In this document: positions 51,354 through 63,600 of the stretch, piece after piece
How the letters are laid out: each line of letters opens with the position of its first letter
Numbering within the stretch: the stretch's first letter is position 1
Assembly: GCA_002077065.1 (NCBI GenBank)
Contig: NAJO01000011.1
Location: 581,001-645,000 of the forward strand
DNA: 64,000 nucleotides
Source: Cryoendolithus antarcticus
Lineage: Eukaryota; Ascomycota; Dothideomycetes; Cladosporiales; Cladosporiaceae
Reading direction: 5' to 3'
Program-made: the position numbers and the translations under genes
The notes under the pieces: model-generated
The model's input: the letters and a program-made list of their open reading frames with translations, nothing else
The model's database searches: none
What the model was told of the DNA's origin: nothing

Positions 51354-53264
51354 ATGTACCCGTATTGCAGGGCACTGCCAGCCAAATCGCGCACCAACAG
51401 ACCTACCAGCAATTGACTGCCTCAGGGCGGAGCATTTAGCAGGCAGCGAAACAGGTGACTCTAGGTCGAAAGACTCACAGCGGCCCCAAGAGCCGCAGCG
51501 CCCTCAGGCCTGGGGCACCACAAAGGGCGCCGGCCGTGTGGCCTCTGAAGTCGTAACATGACCACGTACTACCTTCGTCTATGACTGCATATTCAATGAC
51601 AGGTAACACTTCCAATGACAGTGGCGAACGGCCTTGAGAAGCGTTTGAGACCAGTGCTAGAAAGGAATAAGGGTCGTGCAGCTGCCTTGGGATAGCCTCA
51701 CGCTACTGCGTGGGCTGTGAAAGAGAAGTAGAGGCTAGTCTCTGTCACGGCCTGGTGGGAGAGTGGGAAACGCATTGCGTGAGGTGACTCCAACCAACCA
51801 GAAGCGGTTGGCTTCTTGTTGGTCTGATAAAAGATAGCGGCCTGCCTTTCAGCTGCGTCCCTTAGGCAGACCTGGAGCCTGGCGGGGACTTGGCAGACAC
51901 GCAGAGGCCGTGGGCGCCGGCGATGAGCATTGACTCACTGCCGTGGGAGAGCGACGGCACGGCTTGTCAGAGACGATCGAAAGCAAGAGAGGTTGCGCGT
52001 GATGAGTGTGGAGCGACTCACGATGCAGTGTTCGAGGTACCGGGCTCGCCCGCTATGAGGCTCTGTGATCCTGCGCCAACTCCGAACACGCGATACGGGA
52101 TCCTGCAGGCCATGCTGGCGACGCCGACGGAGCGTTTGCGCCAATATTATTGGAGAAGTAGCCAGTCAAGGCGTATGCAGGTACGATCCCAAACATCTGC
52201 ACGTCACAACCGTTCGATTGCACTGAAGCAGTCATTGTTAAGAGTAGGCTGCTCTAGCTGGCCGTTCTGTTGGCCGCTCTGTTGGCTGGGCTGCATGGCG
52301 GCATCGCTTTTGCAGTCGGCGCACCAACAGACGCGATCTGTTGGTTTTTGCGGCCTCGCAACCACAGCCACCATTTCAACAATTGCCGTGCACTCTTTCA
52401 AACCAACAACATCGATGCGCTAATTGGCGGCCATCGGCTTAATGACAATTTCCTTCTAGAAGGCCTCCCTCCAAGCCACGCCGCCCGCGCGCCGGCCATG
52501 ATGACGGGGCCAACGCAGCCAGTGGCATGACCGCTGCCCATCCCGATGAGGCCACCGCTACCTGAAACGCAGATTCTACGGGAATTCTCGAACATCACAT
52601 TCAACTCGCGCCACACTATCTTACAGCTGCATAGCATCTGTACGAGCGATCCCTCAGAATCATTTCCGGATCTCGGCTACGGCAAAGAACCGAACTGCGC
52701 TCCATCCTTCAGCCTCATCAGCCGCAACAGCTGACCTCGTGCGTCGTGATTTTCCACATCAAAAGTGCCTCACGCCCACGAGATCGATTGTTCCCGATCA
52801 CTTATGTCGCGCGTTTTGCCACCCTGTGGCTATGATGCGCGAACGCGAGGGGCCGGCGTGCCAATGTTGGGCCGCTTGGGAGGCTGCGTGAGGGCGTTGT
52901 ACCTGCATGATAATGGTCGGCTCTCACTTCAACAATTGCCTTGTCTCCTGTGCGAGGACATGGACATGTATCGCGAACGCGAAGGGCCGGCCCTTGCATG
53001 CTGCAAGGCTTCAAGGCTGCATGGAGGCGTTGCACCTGCGTTGCGCTGACAGCTGGACAAGCAAGTCATACATGACAAAGTAGTGGCCTCAGGACATAAC
53101 TCTTGATGAGTCACGCTCAGTGGTCTTGGTATCGCCACTCGGCTCTACAATGAGGCCCATGAGGCTACGGGCTGTGAGAGGGTCACGTTTACGACGCTGT
53201 TGAAGCGAAAAGGATGCCAAGCCACTCGTTTGGTGAAGACTTCTTTCCTCAGTACCACGATTGC
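51354..53264. other. Gene-poor region with a decayed direct repeat
   Basis: About 1.9 kb without a gene I can support. Frames of up to 177 codons (51890-52423 +) show no family resemblance. A diverged direct repeat occurs at about 52840-52910 and 52973-53043 (entered separately). This is the largest non-coding gap in the window and differs in texture from the flanking gene-dense DNA. Confidence 0.45.
52840..53043. repeat. Pair of diverged direct repeats
   Basis: Two copies of about 70 bp, offset by roughly 133 bp. They share CGAACGCGA(G/A)GGGCCGGC at the left, GGCTGC(G/A)TG in the middle and GCGTTG(T/C)ACCTGC at the right. Many differences are G/A or C/T changes. Origin unknown. Confidence 0.45.
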
Positions 53265-56200
53265 CTAAACCGAATCCTCACTGCTCCCAGGCGTCTCCCC
53301 ATCCTCACTATCGTCGTCACCATCATCGTCGTCCTCCTCATCATCCTCGTCATCACCCTCCGCGTCATCACCGCCAGGCACCTCCAACCCATAATCATCC
53401 TCGAAGTCGGCCAATGCCTTAATCGCTACATCCGTGAACCCAACGCCCTTTAAATTCTCCGCCAGCTTCTCAGTCATGATCTGCGCGCAAGTGACCAACA
53501 GATTCGCAGTCTTCGGATTGAACAACGGCACCATATACTTCGTCATCGCCTCCCTTATCTGCGCTGGTGTCACATCTCGCACCTTGGCAAGCATGTGATG
53601 ACTCCAGTCCTTCTCGATCCCCAGCACAACTTGATTCGTGAAGCTCGTAGCAGCCGCGGCAGCCATGGTAGGCTGCTCGTTCGCCATGTTCAGCACAATC
53701 TCGCTCACTGCGCCTTCGAGGGCGAACTTATCGAAGTTCAGCTTTCCGGAAGCATAGCCCTCGACTTGCTCTTTGGCGGCCATGTAGGCTTTGTAGATGT
53801 CGGGCGATCGGCTAATGCTAAACGACACGAGCCCAGTGCTGAGGCGGTAGCCACAGTTTGTACCGTAAGCTAGACCATTGCCTCGGACAGCTACCCAAAG
53901 TGGACCTTCGACGGAGTCTAGCGCTGCTTGAGCAACAATCAGGGCCGCAAGATCTGGGTGCAAGAAGCTCGCTATGCCTTTACAGGCCAAGCGAGCGTAG
54001 GAGGAGTCTATTGAGGAAAGAGGGATGATGTAGGATGCGCTTCCGGGCTTTCGAGCATAGTCTGTCAACTTTTCCTTGCGGTCGATGAGTGGCTCAAGAG
54101 GCTTGCTGAGGTCAAGAGAGGATGTGAGGGACTTCCAGGCTGATACAGGGTTGGGAAGCGTTTCGATGTTGCCCGCGACTCGGATGCGAAGGTTCTCGGG
54201 GCGGTGAAGGGACGTGCACAATTCGGTGAATTGAGCTACAACACGATCAGGATCGTCCTTGAGGAGTTTTCGCGTGCGCTTTAGATACAGTGACTTTGCT
54301 AGAGTGCCGCAGGCGCGTCCACTCGAGGTCTGGTCGAAAGAGAGCATGGCCTCGACTGCACCAAGCATGCTGGAGCCGCTGCGCTTCTCGCTAGGTATGT
54401 CCACCAGAATCTTTGTAAGCGAGGCGTGGAGTCGCACAGGGTCGTGAATCGCATCGAAGAGGAGGGTCCGTATCCGGCGAATGATCTTCTCGTAGCTGTC
54501 TGGTTCGGTCTCGAAGGCGATGTAAAGCATCTCTGCGTTGGACCGCTCAAGATCGATGCCATAGCCGACTGTCTCACGCTCAAGGTCAAGGACCAGTTGC
54601 TCGAATTCAATCCGCTTGCCATCTTCCATCACAGGTGTTGTGAAGAAGTTCATAAGGTATAGGCTGAGCAGTGGTTTCAGCTCGACTGGTAGGGAGCTCG
54701 TTCCCAACAGGATCTTTATGCGGACAAAGTTGCTTGGGATGTGTTCGAAGTGTATGAAGAGCGACGAGTCACCCTCATCCCTGTCGATGATCTGCTGTAT
54801 GCTGTTGTCGAGATTTTGCTTGTCCGACTTCGCTGGACCAGAGCGGGCTGTCACTGTCGAGATGAAGTGGACTGATTGCGTATCTGGCACTGGGAATTGC
54901 TCAAGTAGCGAGTCTGGTATGGGCTTGTCGTTGTCAGCTTTAGCTTGCTTTAGCTTCTCGGCAAGCTCTTTCAGTCCTTCCTCGCCCAGCTTCTCTTGCT
55001 GTGCCTTTACTCTAGCCTTCTCGTCGTTGGTGATCTTCTTCGACATCGCTTTCGAAGGTACACCGAGTATCGACACGTGATGTGCATCAGACAGCCACTT
55101 CCGCATGAAGTCTCGCCATTGCTGGTCAGTCCACTTCTGGATCGTGTCGAGCTCTTTGATGTCTGCGAACTCCCTCAATTCACTCCCGTCTCGCGGACCG
55201 TATAGGTGGTCTTCTATGATCGGGTCTGCGAAGAAGTCACCTGCGTTCTCGCAACGCAGCTTGATCTGTCTCCGCCACCGGTTAATACAATCGTGCATGT
55301 ACGGCATATCAAGCGGATTCGATGCGGTATCTTTGAGCAACTTGAACAGTCGCTCTTCGACCTCAGCAAGCTTCTCAGTCTCAACTGAGCTCAGAACGAA
55401 CCAAATTACCAGGTTCGGTCGAGTGTCTGTACTGTATGATGCTGAGCTACAAAGTTGCTCCCGCTCCACAAGGGTGTTCTCCATGACAGAGATTGATGAG
55501 CCACAAAGATAGCTCAAGAGGACGCCGAGTGCAGCGCAAGCGATCTGATCGTGGACGTCAGGTCCCAGGAAGCCAGCCATCACTTCGCCCATGGACTCGT
55601 CTTCTTCTGGGAATTCGCATCGCTCAACGATGGTCTTCGTCAGTGCAGGTATGGGCTTAGACTCGACCCATGGTCGTTTGAAAGGCGCATCTAACGATGG
55701 TACATCGTCGATGATCGTCTCCTCGAAATCGTCCAGTATGTTCAGCAGATCATCGTGATCGACTTCACCTGTCAGGACTAGGCACATGTTCTTCGGCTGA
55801 TACATCTCCTTGTGAAAGTCACGTATCCGCTGTGCTGTGAGAACTCGCAATTGCTCCATCATACCACCAGTCTCATAGCGGAAGCCGATGCCCTCCGGGA
55901 ACAGCAGTCGTCTTGCCTGCAAATCCATGAGTTCGCCACTCTGGTTCTGTACACCTTGCATCTCTGAGTACACGACACCAGAGTCCTCGCCAGCTCCATC
56001 AATGTGGTGGACCTCGGTATAGCAGCCAGCATCAGTCAGCGTTGGTACGATCAGATGCTCAAGATACACCGGCAAGATCTGCGCGAAGCCATCCCAGCCT
56101 GCAGTCTCGAGCGTATATGCTGTGTGATCAGTAGCCGTCCATGCATTCGTACTGCTGAACGCTCGAGTGGCCAATTTGTCGAGAAGTCCTTTGTATCGGT

Positions 56201-56513
56201 AGGACTTTGACCCCATGAAGCAGAGATGCTCAAGAGTGTGAGGTGCGCCAGAGTCATCGTGGATCTCAGTAGCAAGGGCGAAGTAGCCGTTCACTTTTGG
56301 ACCCTCCTGGTCGACGACGACGCACCGCATGCCGGTGCGAGTGGACTCATATTGGGTGAAGGTCACTGGACAGTACTTGAGATCGATGGTCTGAACAGTC
56401 TTAAAGTGCGGTTGACTTCTGGCCTTGGTAGCTGGCATCTTTGTGAGGCTTGCGATGTGGTCTATGGGCTTTAGCAGCCGCCGACGGATCGTCGTTGCTC
56501 GAGGCACCGACAA
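53265..56513 (-). CDS. M16C zinc metallopeptidase (Sdd3/YOL098C-like)
   Basis: 1082 residues, single exon. The inverted zinc motif H92-T-L-E95-H96 lies in GAPHTLEHLCFMGS, with a distal glutamate in the following SGVVYSEMQGVQNQ block, as in the insulinase/presequence-protease family. Two further M16 domains complete the clam-shell of about 1000 residues. The closest characterised relatives in yeast are the YOL098C (Sdd3) type, cytosolic peptidases of uncertain substrate. Translation could start at MSVPRATTIRRR or at MPATKARSQ 25 codons later; the first would give a basic N-terminus that might target mitochondria. The C-terminus is an acidic run (about 35 residues mostly D and E), unusual for M16 enzymes. 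Confidence 0.92.
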   Translation of the reverse strand: MSVPRATTIRRRLLKPIDHIASLTKMPATKARSQPHFKTVQTIDLKYCPVTFTQYESTRTGMRCVVVDQEGPKVNGYFALATEIHDDSGAPHTLEHLCFMGSKSYRYKGLLDKLATRAFSSTNAWTATDHTAYTLETAGWDGFAQILPVYLEHLIVPTLTDAGCYTEVHHIDGAGEDSGVVYSEMQGVQNQSGELMDLQARRLLFPEGIGFRYETGGMMEQLRVLTAQRIRDFHKEMYQPKNMCLVLTGEVDHDDLLNILDDFEETIIDDVPSLDAPFKRPWVESKPIPALTKTIVERCEFPEEDESMGEVMAGFLGPDVHDQIACAALGVLLSYLCGSSISVMENTLVEREQLCSSASYSTDTRPNLVIWFVLSSVETEKLAEVEERLFKLLKDTASNPLDMPYMHDCINRWRRQIKLRCENAGDFFADPIIEDHLYGPRDGSELREFADIKELDTIQKWTDQQWRDFMRKWLSDAHHVSILGVPSKAMSKKITNDEKARVKAQQEKLGEEGLKELAEKLKQAKADNDKPIPDSLLEQFPVPDTQSVHFISTVTARSGPAKSDKQNLDNSIQQIIDRDEGDSSLFIHFEHIPSNFVRIKILLGTSSLPVELKPLLSLYLMNFFTTPVMEDGKRIEFEQLVLDLERETVGYGIDLERSNAEMLYIAFETEPDSYEKIIRRIRTLLFDAIHDPVRLHASLTKILVDIPSEKRSGSSMLGAVEAMLSFDQTSSGRACGTLAKSLYLKRTRKLLKDDPDRVVAQFTELCTSLHRPENLRIRVAGNIETLPNPVSAWKSLTSSLDLSKPLEPLIDRKEKLTDYARKPGSASYIIPLSSIDSSYARLACKGIASFLHPDLAALIVAQAALDSVEGPLWVAVRGNGLAYGTNCGYRLSTGLVSFSISRSPDIYKAYMAAKEQVEGYASGKLNFDKFALEGAVSEIVLNMANEQPTMAAAAATSFTNQVVLGIEKDWSHHMLAKVRDVTPAQIREAMTKYMVPLFNPKTANLLVTCAQIMTEKLAENLKGVGFTDVAIKALADFEDDYGLEVPGGDDAEGDDEDDEEDDDDGDDDSEDGETPGSSEDSV

Positions 56514-57179
56514 TTTTACCGCGTCGTTCAGAACCCTGATGTCGTTCAGAATGACCTAGAGGGTGACTGATGGAGTTGAGCGATTGGTATAGATCTTCCG
56601 CAAACTACAATGAGCGTCACTTCTAAATGAAGCAGAGGGTAAGAAGTGAAAGACAGCGTGAAGTCGTGAGTGCACGTCCCCCGGCCGGCTCCAAACACGC
56701 TCTCCCACAAACCGATTCTAAGGCGGCATTTTGATGCTCGCTCAACAGCTCGATTTCGACAAGACTTTTCCTTCGCAGCCGATGTTCGCTGGAGGTCGTC
56801 CGCTAAGACTTGTAGTCAAAGCTGCGCCGACGCATGCGCTTGTAGTGTTCTGTACATTACCTCATGAGCAGCGATGGAGATGGAGCTAAATAACCACAGC
56901 GGCGCGACAAAAGGTCTGAGCTTGAGCTTCATCTGATCAGGCCAGTCCCGAGGGTAGGCCATTGTTGTGCCGCGTGGGTGCAGGAGCGTTTCGCCACTGT
57001 GCCTTCCTACTTGTACTTGTACGCTGCGTTGATATGTACATATGTGTTGTTGATGCTCCGCGATGAACACGATGAATTGATGGAAGCTGGAGCAGTCGCG
57101 ATCAATGGCATAGAGCAAGGAATATAGATTATTCAGATGTAACGGCAGGTCGCAGGCGATCTTGATACGCATACACAAC
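56514..57179. other. Divergent promoter region (M16C peptidase / IES1)
   Basis: About 670 bases between divergent starts; no coding sequence recognised. Confidence 0.45.
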
Positions 57180-59785
57180 ATGTCGGCACTGGAGAGTATC
57201 CTTCATGCGGAACCACCTGGGCCAATGCCCACAGCAGCTGGCCCACGACCAGATAGCTCCAATGCGCCGAGCGATGTAATGGCTCCGACCAGTATCTTAC
57301 AGTCACAACCGGAAAGGAATGAAACATTGGTAGCAGACAAGGCCATCACCGAGGACGCCGTACTCGATCAAGCTCAGACACCAGACGGAACCGGGAACAT
57401 CAACTCAATCGCCACATCTGTACGGCGTAATGCCAGCGGGAGTGTGTCCTCTGTCTACTCTGGCAACAAGATACGGCACTTGAAGAAGGAGGATGGCATA
57501 CCACTGTGGCGAAAAGATATACAGTATGAGTTCCTCAAGCTCATACTGTACGACAAAACCCGGTGCTTCACGAAGCAGAGCGATGGCACGGGAGGGCATA
57601 CATTCGCGGACGTGTATGTTGATGCCATGGCGAAGAGCAGTAAGTGCAGTAAGATCTTGAAGGAGAAGCTGCTGGTGGACATGGAAGGCGCGATCAGTAT
57701 GGCCATGGTGTGCCTGCTGGTCAACGTGGGGCGGATGAACACAACCCTGAACTGTACGATACGAGCTGAACCTGGAGTATTAAGGACAGCAATGCTTACG
57801 ACTCAATAGTCTTTCCCGAGATGCGTGCACAGCTGCGGACATACCATTCCATACCAGCCCTGCAAGCACGCCAAGACCCCAATGCCTACAAGCAGCTGCA
57901 GGACGCTCCTCGATTGAAGTCAATACTGAAAGGAGCAACAGAAGACGAACCACAGCCGTCGACTCTCGACGATGTCAAACTTGCCTCGAAGCCGCGAACG
58001 AATCCCGTGAACCTCATTTTCATCCTCGCGCAATTCGCCCCAAAGATCAGCGAAACCCACTTTGTGGCACCCAGAGACTTCTATGACCTTGTCATGCGGC
58101 CTACTCTGAGCAGTACGAGTAGAGCGAGAGCTTTTCTCTGGCTGATCTGGTGGTACCTCGAGTCCGACTTCAGTCTGGCCGATACTCAGCGCAACCCATT
58201 TGGTGCCGGACAGTATGGCGAAGGCGAAGAAGGTACTGGTGTTCTGCCACTGAAGGTCCCAACGCTGGAGAGCTTGACCGAGGAGCAAGCGGCTCTCGAG
58301 AACATAGACACCGATGATGAGCAGCTGTTTGGTGAAGTCAAGCGCAAGGAGCGCATCGCGATACTCGCTAGCGAGCCAAGTCCGGCCATGACTGCACTCA
58401 AAAGGGCTCGAAAGGAGAAGGGCTTGGGTCAGGGCTACAAGTCGGAGGACGAGGGTAGCGAGTCTGGCTGGTGGAAGAATGGCGACACGAAGTCAGGTGA
58501 GTGGTGTCCGTTTGCCCTCAGTCCCCGGTTACTGACAGGCAGAGTAGTCACGTCGGCGATGCAGCACGCATACGGACCTGACAACGACAGCATGCACACC
58601 CGTACTCCTTCGCCCGTGGCCGGACGGATCTCTGATGCCAAGCCTACCGCGGCCATGCCGTCTGACATGCGCATCACCACACTGCTCAACGACGAAGAGA
58701 CACCTTCTCGAGCGTCATCGCCTTTGCCAACGCCCCAAGCTAGCAGCAAGAAAGGTCCCGGGCCAGGCCGAGGCAATTGGCGCCGCACGAAGAACAAAGA
58801 TTCCGACGAACCCCACGCTGCCCGCTCGATCTCTCGCGAAGCATCTCATCAAGTCCCACTCCTCCCAAGCACACCCTATGGCTTCGTCTCCCAGCGCGTC
58901 GAGCCTGCGAAACCCACTCCCGGACTTCCAGGACCCTCCACGAATCCATCTGCACCCGCTCAACCATCCCGCACCTCCTTTGGCACCTTTCCCTCACCCG
59001 TAGCTCGCACAGATCAACACGTCCCCACACCTTCCTACCAAGCCCAGAAACGCAACCGCGGCGTCACGCAGCATCAAAGCGCTTTGATCAATCATCGTAA
59101 GCAGCAGATTGAGTATACGCTCGACCGCCGGATTCGGCAAGTCCACCACCGCGCTCGAGAGGCAAGGGAAGACGAGGGCGCTATCTTCCGGACCTGGAAA
59201 CGGATTCGGCTTATGCCGGTTGAGTATGACTCTGAGGTGGAGGGGATCAAAATCCGGAAGGCGAGGGAAAGGGGGGAGAAGGATGAGGATTTGAGGAAGA
59301 TGGAAGGGAAGATTGGAGATGAAGTGGAGGCCAAGAAGCCGAGGGTCCTGATGGCGGGTTTCGTGCCGAGTGAGGGGGAGAATGTGGATTTGGGAGAAGA
59401 GGTGAAGAGTGTAGGGAGCTCGCTGAGGAGATGCAGGAGGCGGTTGGAAAGGTGGGAAAGCTCAGGGATGATGGCTATGGCTGTGGGCAATGCGAGGAGG
59501 AGATGGCAAGATGAAGCGATTGAGAGAGATAGAGGGCGAGGGCGGAGGAGACTGGATCTTGATGCTGGCGGAGTCGAGTATGCTGAGAGTGGTGCTGGGA
59601 GAGGAGCACAGAGTGGTGTCGCTGGTCGTGGTCATGCTCATGGTTTCGCTGCACATACCGGCGGTGGCCACATGAACGGAGCTCCCAAGGGAACGGAGGG
59701 CCATCACGACGACGAGCAAGTCTACGCCGACTACGCTGAGATAAGCGAGGACGATGAGGATGACGAGATGGTGGACGAGGAGTAA
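57180..59785 (+). CDS. IES1: INO80 chromatin-remodelling complex subunit Ies1
   Basis: 832 residues from exons 57180-57753, 57810-58496 and 58548-59785 (2499 nt). The conserved fungal Ies1 region is GIPLWRKDIQYEFLKLILYD, HTFADVYVDAMAKSSKCSKIL, NMAMVCLLVNVGRMNTTLN-like sequence (here SMAMVCLLVNVGRMNTTLN) and, after the first intron, FFPEMRAQLRTYHSIPALQ and RARAFLWLIWWYLESDF. The second intron is 51 nt and stop-free; a 42-nt version with an earlier acceptor (58538) is also in frame. The C-terminal half is basic and disordered, then helical, ending in an acidic stretch. Ies1 is part of the yeast INO80 complex that slides nucleosomes in the nucleus. Confidence 0.92.
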
Positions 59786-60468
59786 GACTTCCCAATCGGG
59801 TGCTCGCTACTTTAGCCTTGTACAGAAACAAGATTCGCTTCCACTTCGGCGCGGCGTGCAAACCTTGCAACGAGGTCTTGTCTCGGCGCCCTATGTTGCT
59901 GTTTTGCTTGGGAATTACGCAAGTCTTCACACTACTCGGCTGTGCGGCTTGCGCCAAGGGTAAGATAGTACCGTTTTCACCGCAGGCGATAAGATATCCT
60001 TCGTCTCTACACCGTCAGAATGATAGCCAGAGGCGCTGCAGAAGCCGATTCCTCGCATCCCCTCCATGCAACTGCATAGACTTTGGCCGTATGGACCTAC
60101 CCCTCCACCAGCGAATCGCTGTCGCTGCCAACGCGATGCGATGCCTTGGCCAAGCAGCACCAAGCCTCATGCTAGCATTCTTGTCTGACTTCCAATCAAC
60201 GCGCTAGTGCAGCACGTGCTGAAGCTTACGACGCAAGCAGAAACACTCGTTGTCAGCTGATATCTAATGCGCCGGAGCGGCATCTCCGCCGAGGTTGTCC
60301 TCTTTGTGCATAGCAACGCGCTCACATTGTCTCGATAATGACTGTATGGCTTTGCGACACCTTCCGCTCATCGCGACACTGTTTTGAGAATTCTTGAAGA
60401 TCGGCGCTTGGCAGGGTAGTGATAAGGGTATTGCGATCGCTGGCAAAGCGGCTGGGACCCGCGTTGCG
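59786..60468. other. Intergenic upstream of the C2-domain gene
   Basis: About 680 bases; a 135-codon frame (59800-60207) has no family resemblance and is not called. The frame of the next gene is open from 60394 but the first ATG is 60469. Confidence 0.45.
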
Positions 60469-62495
60469 ATGTCACGGAATGTTGACGCTAGACCGGTTGT
60501 TGATGGGGAATTAGCGGAGCATAATACTCGACAAGAGGATCATGGAGTTATCAATGAGAAATCGCCAGAACAGCAGTCTTCCTCCGTGAGCGGGGCATTA
60601 TCGGATCCGCCCTCCAAGCCAGAGCAAGACAACGATGCTGCGCCAAAGTCAGGCATCGAGAAGAAGAAGGACGAGAAGAAAGGCGATGGCCCTGCCGGTG
60701 GCTACGATGCGACGCCCGTACCCTTCCACCAGGCCGGGTACACCCTCAAATTTACCATCCACCGCGCCTCGAATTTGCCAATGGCAGACGTCAATTCCCT
60801 ATCCTCGGATCCATATGTGTTGGCGGAGTTGAAGACAGATCACCAGACGCGGCATAAAGAGGATCCACCACTACAGCTCCGCACGCCTACGATCCGGCGG
60901 AGCACAGATCCAGAGTGGAATGTGGACTGGATCGTCGCTAATGTGCCAGCCTCCGGGTTCAAGCTGAAGTTGCGATTGTACGATGAGGACCCAGCGGATC
61001 AGGACGATAGGCTGGGGAACGTGCATGTGCATGTCAACTCCCTGAGCGAGCACTGGGAAGGTCTCAAAGAGCAGCGGTATGCTATTGGGAAGCGGACGGG
61101 TAGTAAACGAGCTTACGCGATAAGAGCTGTGGCTACGTGCTTCAGAGTCGCGGAGCATATGCATGGATATCTGTACCTCAGCGTGTCCATGGTCGGACCC
61201 ACGCCCGAAGACGGGCAGAACGGAAGACTCTACACGATCGGACCGCAGTGGTGGACACGACACTACAGTCCGCTCCTCGGTCGCCTAGCGAACGTGCAGG
61301 ACCCGGGGAATGATGCGCTGGAAAAGGACCACGAGAAAAGCAAAGCGAAAGAGGAGAGTGATGGCAAGGACAAGGACGGAAAGGCTACAAAGCACTACGA
61401 TTTCCAAGCCAACCAGATCCAGCTCCGTGGCCCGACTCCCGCACCCCTCTACCACCGCTTTGTAGAGTTCAAAGGCTGGATCAAGGGGATGTTCACTGGT
61501 CATGGCATCCAAGGCTTCCTCCTCTCCAAAGCACTACATCACCAGCATTATCGGGTCTACAACTTCGATCGCTCCACGCAATGGGGCCACTTCGAAGCCG
61601 ACCCTGGGGAGAAGGTCACGCGGCAGTTCCTGGATCTCGTGCACTGGGATCAGGGCGGACGAATGTTCACTTACATCCTCACGCTCGACGCGCTTTGGCG
61701 CTTCACAGAGACGGGCAAAGAGTTCGGCATTGATCTGCTGAGTAAACACACCATGCACAGCGACGTTTCGATATACATAGCCTTCTCGGGCGAATTTTTC
61801 ATCCGACGCCTGAAGCACAAAGACCGCCCTCCACCACCCGAACCAAGCGAATCGACATCCCAAGTCCATCCTCCACCTCACGCAGAGAACCCTGCCTATT
61901 CTCCTGATGAGATCTCCGGCGGTCCCCCAAAGCAAGCTGAAGGCCCGAGAGATCCAGCGAACTACGAGCTAGTCATTGACAACGACTCTGGCACCTATCG
62001 CCCAAACGCTGATCTCTTGCCTTTACTCAAGGACTATCTTGCCGCGAATCTTCCCGGCCTGCATATCCAGGTTCTGGATTGTAATGGCGATAAGGAGAAG
62101 ATGGACAAGATGAAGAAGGCGCAGCGGGAGTGGAAGAAGAAGGAGGGCGAGCGGATCGTGTATAAGCAGGGGAGCCGGTCGAGCTCGATCAGTAGTTCGG
62201 ATGAGTCGGATTTGGAGGATCTGGCTGAGGGTGAGAGTGGTGGAGGGGCTGGCCATGAGCGTGGAGCTTTCGGGCAGTATGCGAGAGATCGCGTGATGAT
62301 TAATAATTCGAAGTGTAAGTCCCGCCTTCCTTCACGATGGCGCGTGATTGGAGTGCTGACCAAGTTGCAGGGAACAAAGTCAAGCGTGACTACGGCGGAA
62401 AGGGGAGGCGAGGCTCCGATGCTGCTGTTGAGGACGAAGAGCCGAGCAGTGGTGGGAAGCCTGAGGCGAGTGCGAACGCTGGCGCAGCGTCTTGA
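60469..62495 (+). CDS. C2-domain protein
   Basis: 656 residues from exons 60469-62314 and 62371-62495 (1971 nt). A C2 domain lies at about residues 90-215: YTLKFTIHRASNLPMADVNS, SSDPYVLAEL, STDPEWN and LRLYDEDPADQDDRLGN, with the aspartates of the calcium-binding loops present. The following region contains conserved fungal blocks (LYTIGPQWWTRHYSPLLGRL, RFVEFKGWIKGMFTGHGIQGF and YSVFNFDRSTQWG-like YRVYNFDRSTQWG) that I know only from uncharacterised fungal C2 proteins. Splicing of the last intron gives SKWNKVKRDYGGKGRRGSD and a stop at 62495; reading through would give unrelated sequence. A calcium-dependent membrane role is likely; partners are unknown. Confidence 0.85.
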
Positions 62496-62710
62496 TGGGT
62501 TTGCCTGGCGAATTCATCTCCAGTGGCCGAATGAGTGGCGTGGCGTTCTCCAGCTCGAGCTGCTTTGGTCGTTTGACCAATATTATTTCCTTCGCGACAT
62601 ATATACCCGCGACTTAGGCATTGCCATTAGTTCGCCAGCCTTTGCTGCTTAGATAGCGTTCATTCAGGAGAAAGCTCCAGATTTCTATATCCAGGTCTGT
62701 TGGGTACCTT

Positions 62711-63205
62711 TCAGGCATCTCCGACACCGAACAGGACTCTTAGCCAAAGACTGCACCCGCGGCACCCAGTAATGAGCTCGCCATCCTCGACGTTCCTTTC
62801 CAGCTCGGCCTCTGTGACTTGGAAGCCTTTGTCGTCACCACATCTGCAGCTTCGCGTCCAGACTCCGCTTGCCTCATCCAGATCCAAGTCGTCTAGGTCG
62901 ACGGTGTCGAGGCCGGTGTGGAAGACTTTGTCCGACCCTGGCTGAGCACTGTTTTGCTCAGCGAGTGATTGGTCGTAAACTGACTTTAGGGACGGCGTGG
63001 AGAGAATCTTGTAGGCTAGAGCAATTGTGTCGATCGATGGTGCCGAATGGCCTGATCGTTCAGAACGCTGCTTGTCGGGATGATGTGTTAGCAGGGATCG
63101 TTTGTAGGCTGCTTTGAGGTGCTCTGGCTTGAGTGATCGCTGGCTTGGGTCGAGGCCAAGGACTTCGTAGTAGTCCAGTCTTGCTTCCGACCTTACAGAG
63201 GGCAT
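62711..63205 (-). CDS. DPH4: Diphthamide biosynthesis J-protein Dph4
   Basis: 164 residues, single exon. An N-terminal J domain with H42-P43-D44 (LLTHHPDKQ) is followed by a CSL-type DPH zinc finger with C120-x-C122 and C148-x2-C151 in WTRSCRCG and ELITGCRGCSLWLRVLF. This domain pair defines Dph4/Jjj3, which supplies electrons or iron and Hsp70 stimulation for the first step of diphthamide formation on elongation factor 2. Length is typical. It is convergent with the C2-domain gene. Confidence 0.94.
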   Translation of the reverse strand: MPSVRSEARLDYYEVLGLDPSQRSLKPEHLKAAYKRSLLTHHPDKQRSERSGHSAPSIDTIALAYKILSTPSLKSVYDQSLAEQNSAQPGSDKVFHTGLDTVDLDDLDLDEASGVWTRSCRCGDDKGFQVTEAELERNVEDGELITGCRGCSLWLRVLFGVGDA

Positions 63206-63600
63206 GTCGAAATCCGTTCCATGCGCAAAAGCGATTCCAACCCTTTCGCAGGGTCACAGATCAATTTGTTATTCGGATGCAGCAGTAGCCGGCGCTTGAG
63301 AATATATTCGAAGAATATGCGGTTGTTGAAGCGCATGGTTAGTAAGCATCTGCGGGTCTTCAGATTCCAGCATCACTTCGTTCCTGTTGTGCTTCATCAT
63401 ATTCTCTTCGCACCTCTATAATCGTGAAGCACCTGTCATTCAACATAACACGGAAGCTCCTATACACATGATCGCCTAACACTGAATGCGTGCGCTTCAA
63501 CAGCAGCCTGCATTGAGCAGTGCCCTTCGCCAATCCCAGAATCTCGGGGGCCGTATCTCCTGAAGATATCCAGCAACAGCCTCTCTGGGGCCATATGGCG
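63206..63600. other. Intergenic upstream of DPH4
   Basis: About 400 bases; no feature recognised. Confidence 0.4.
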
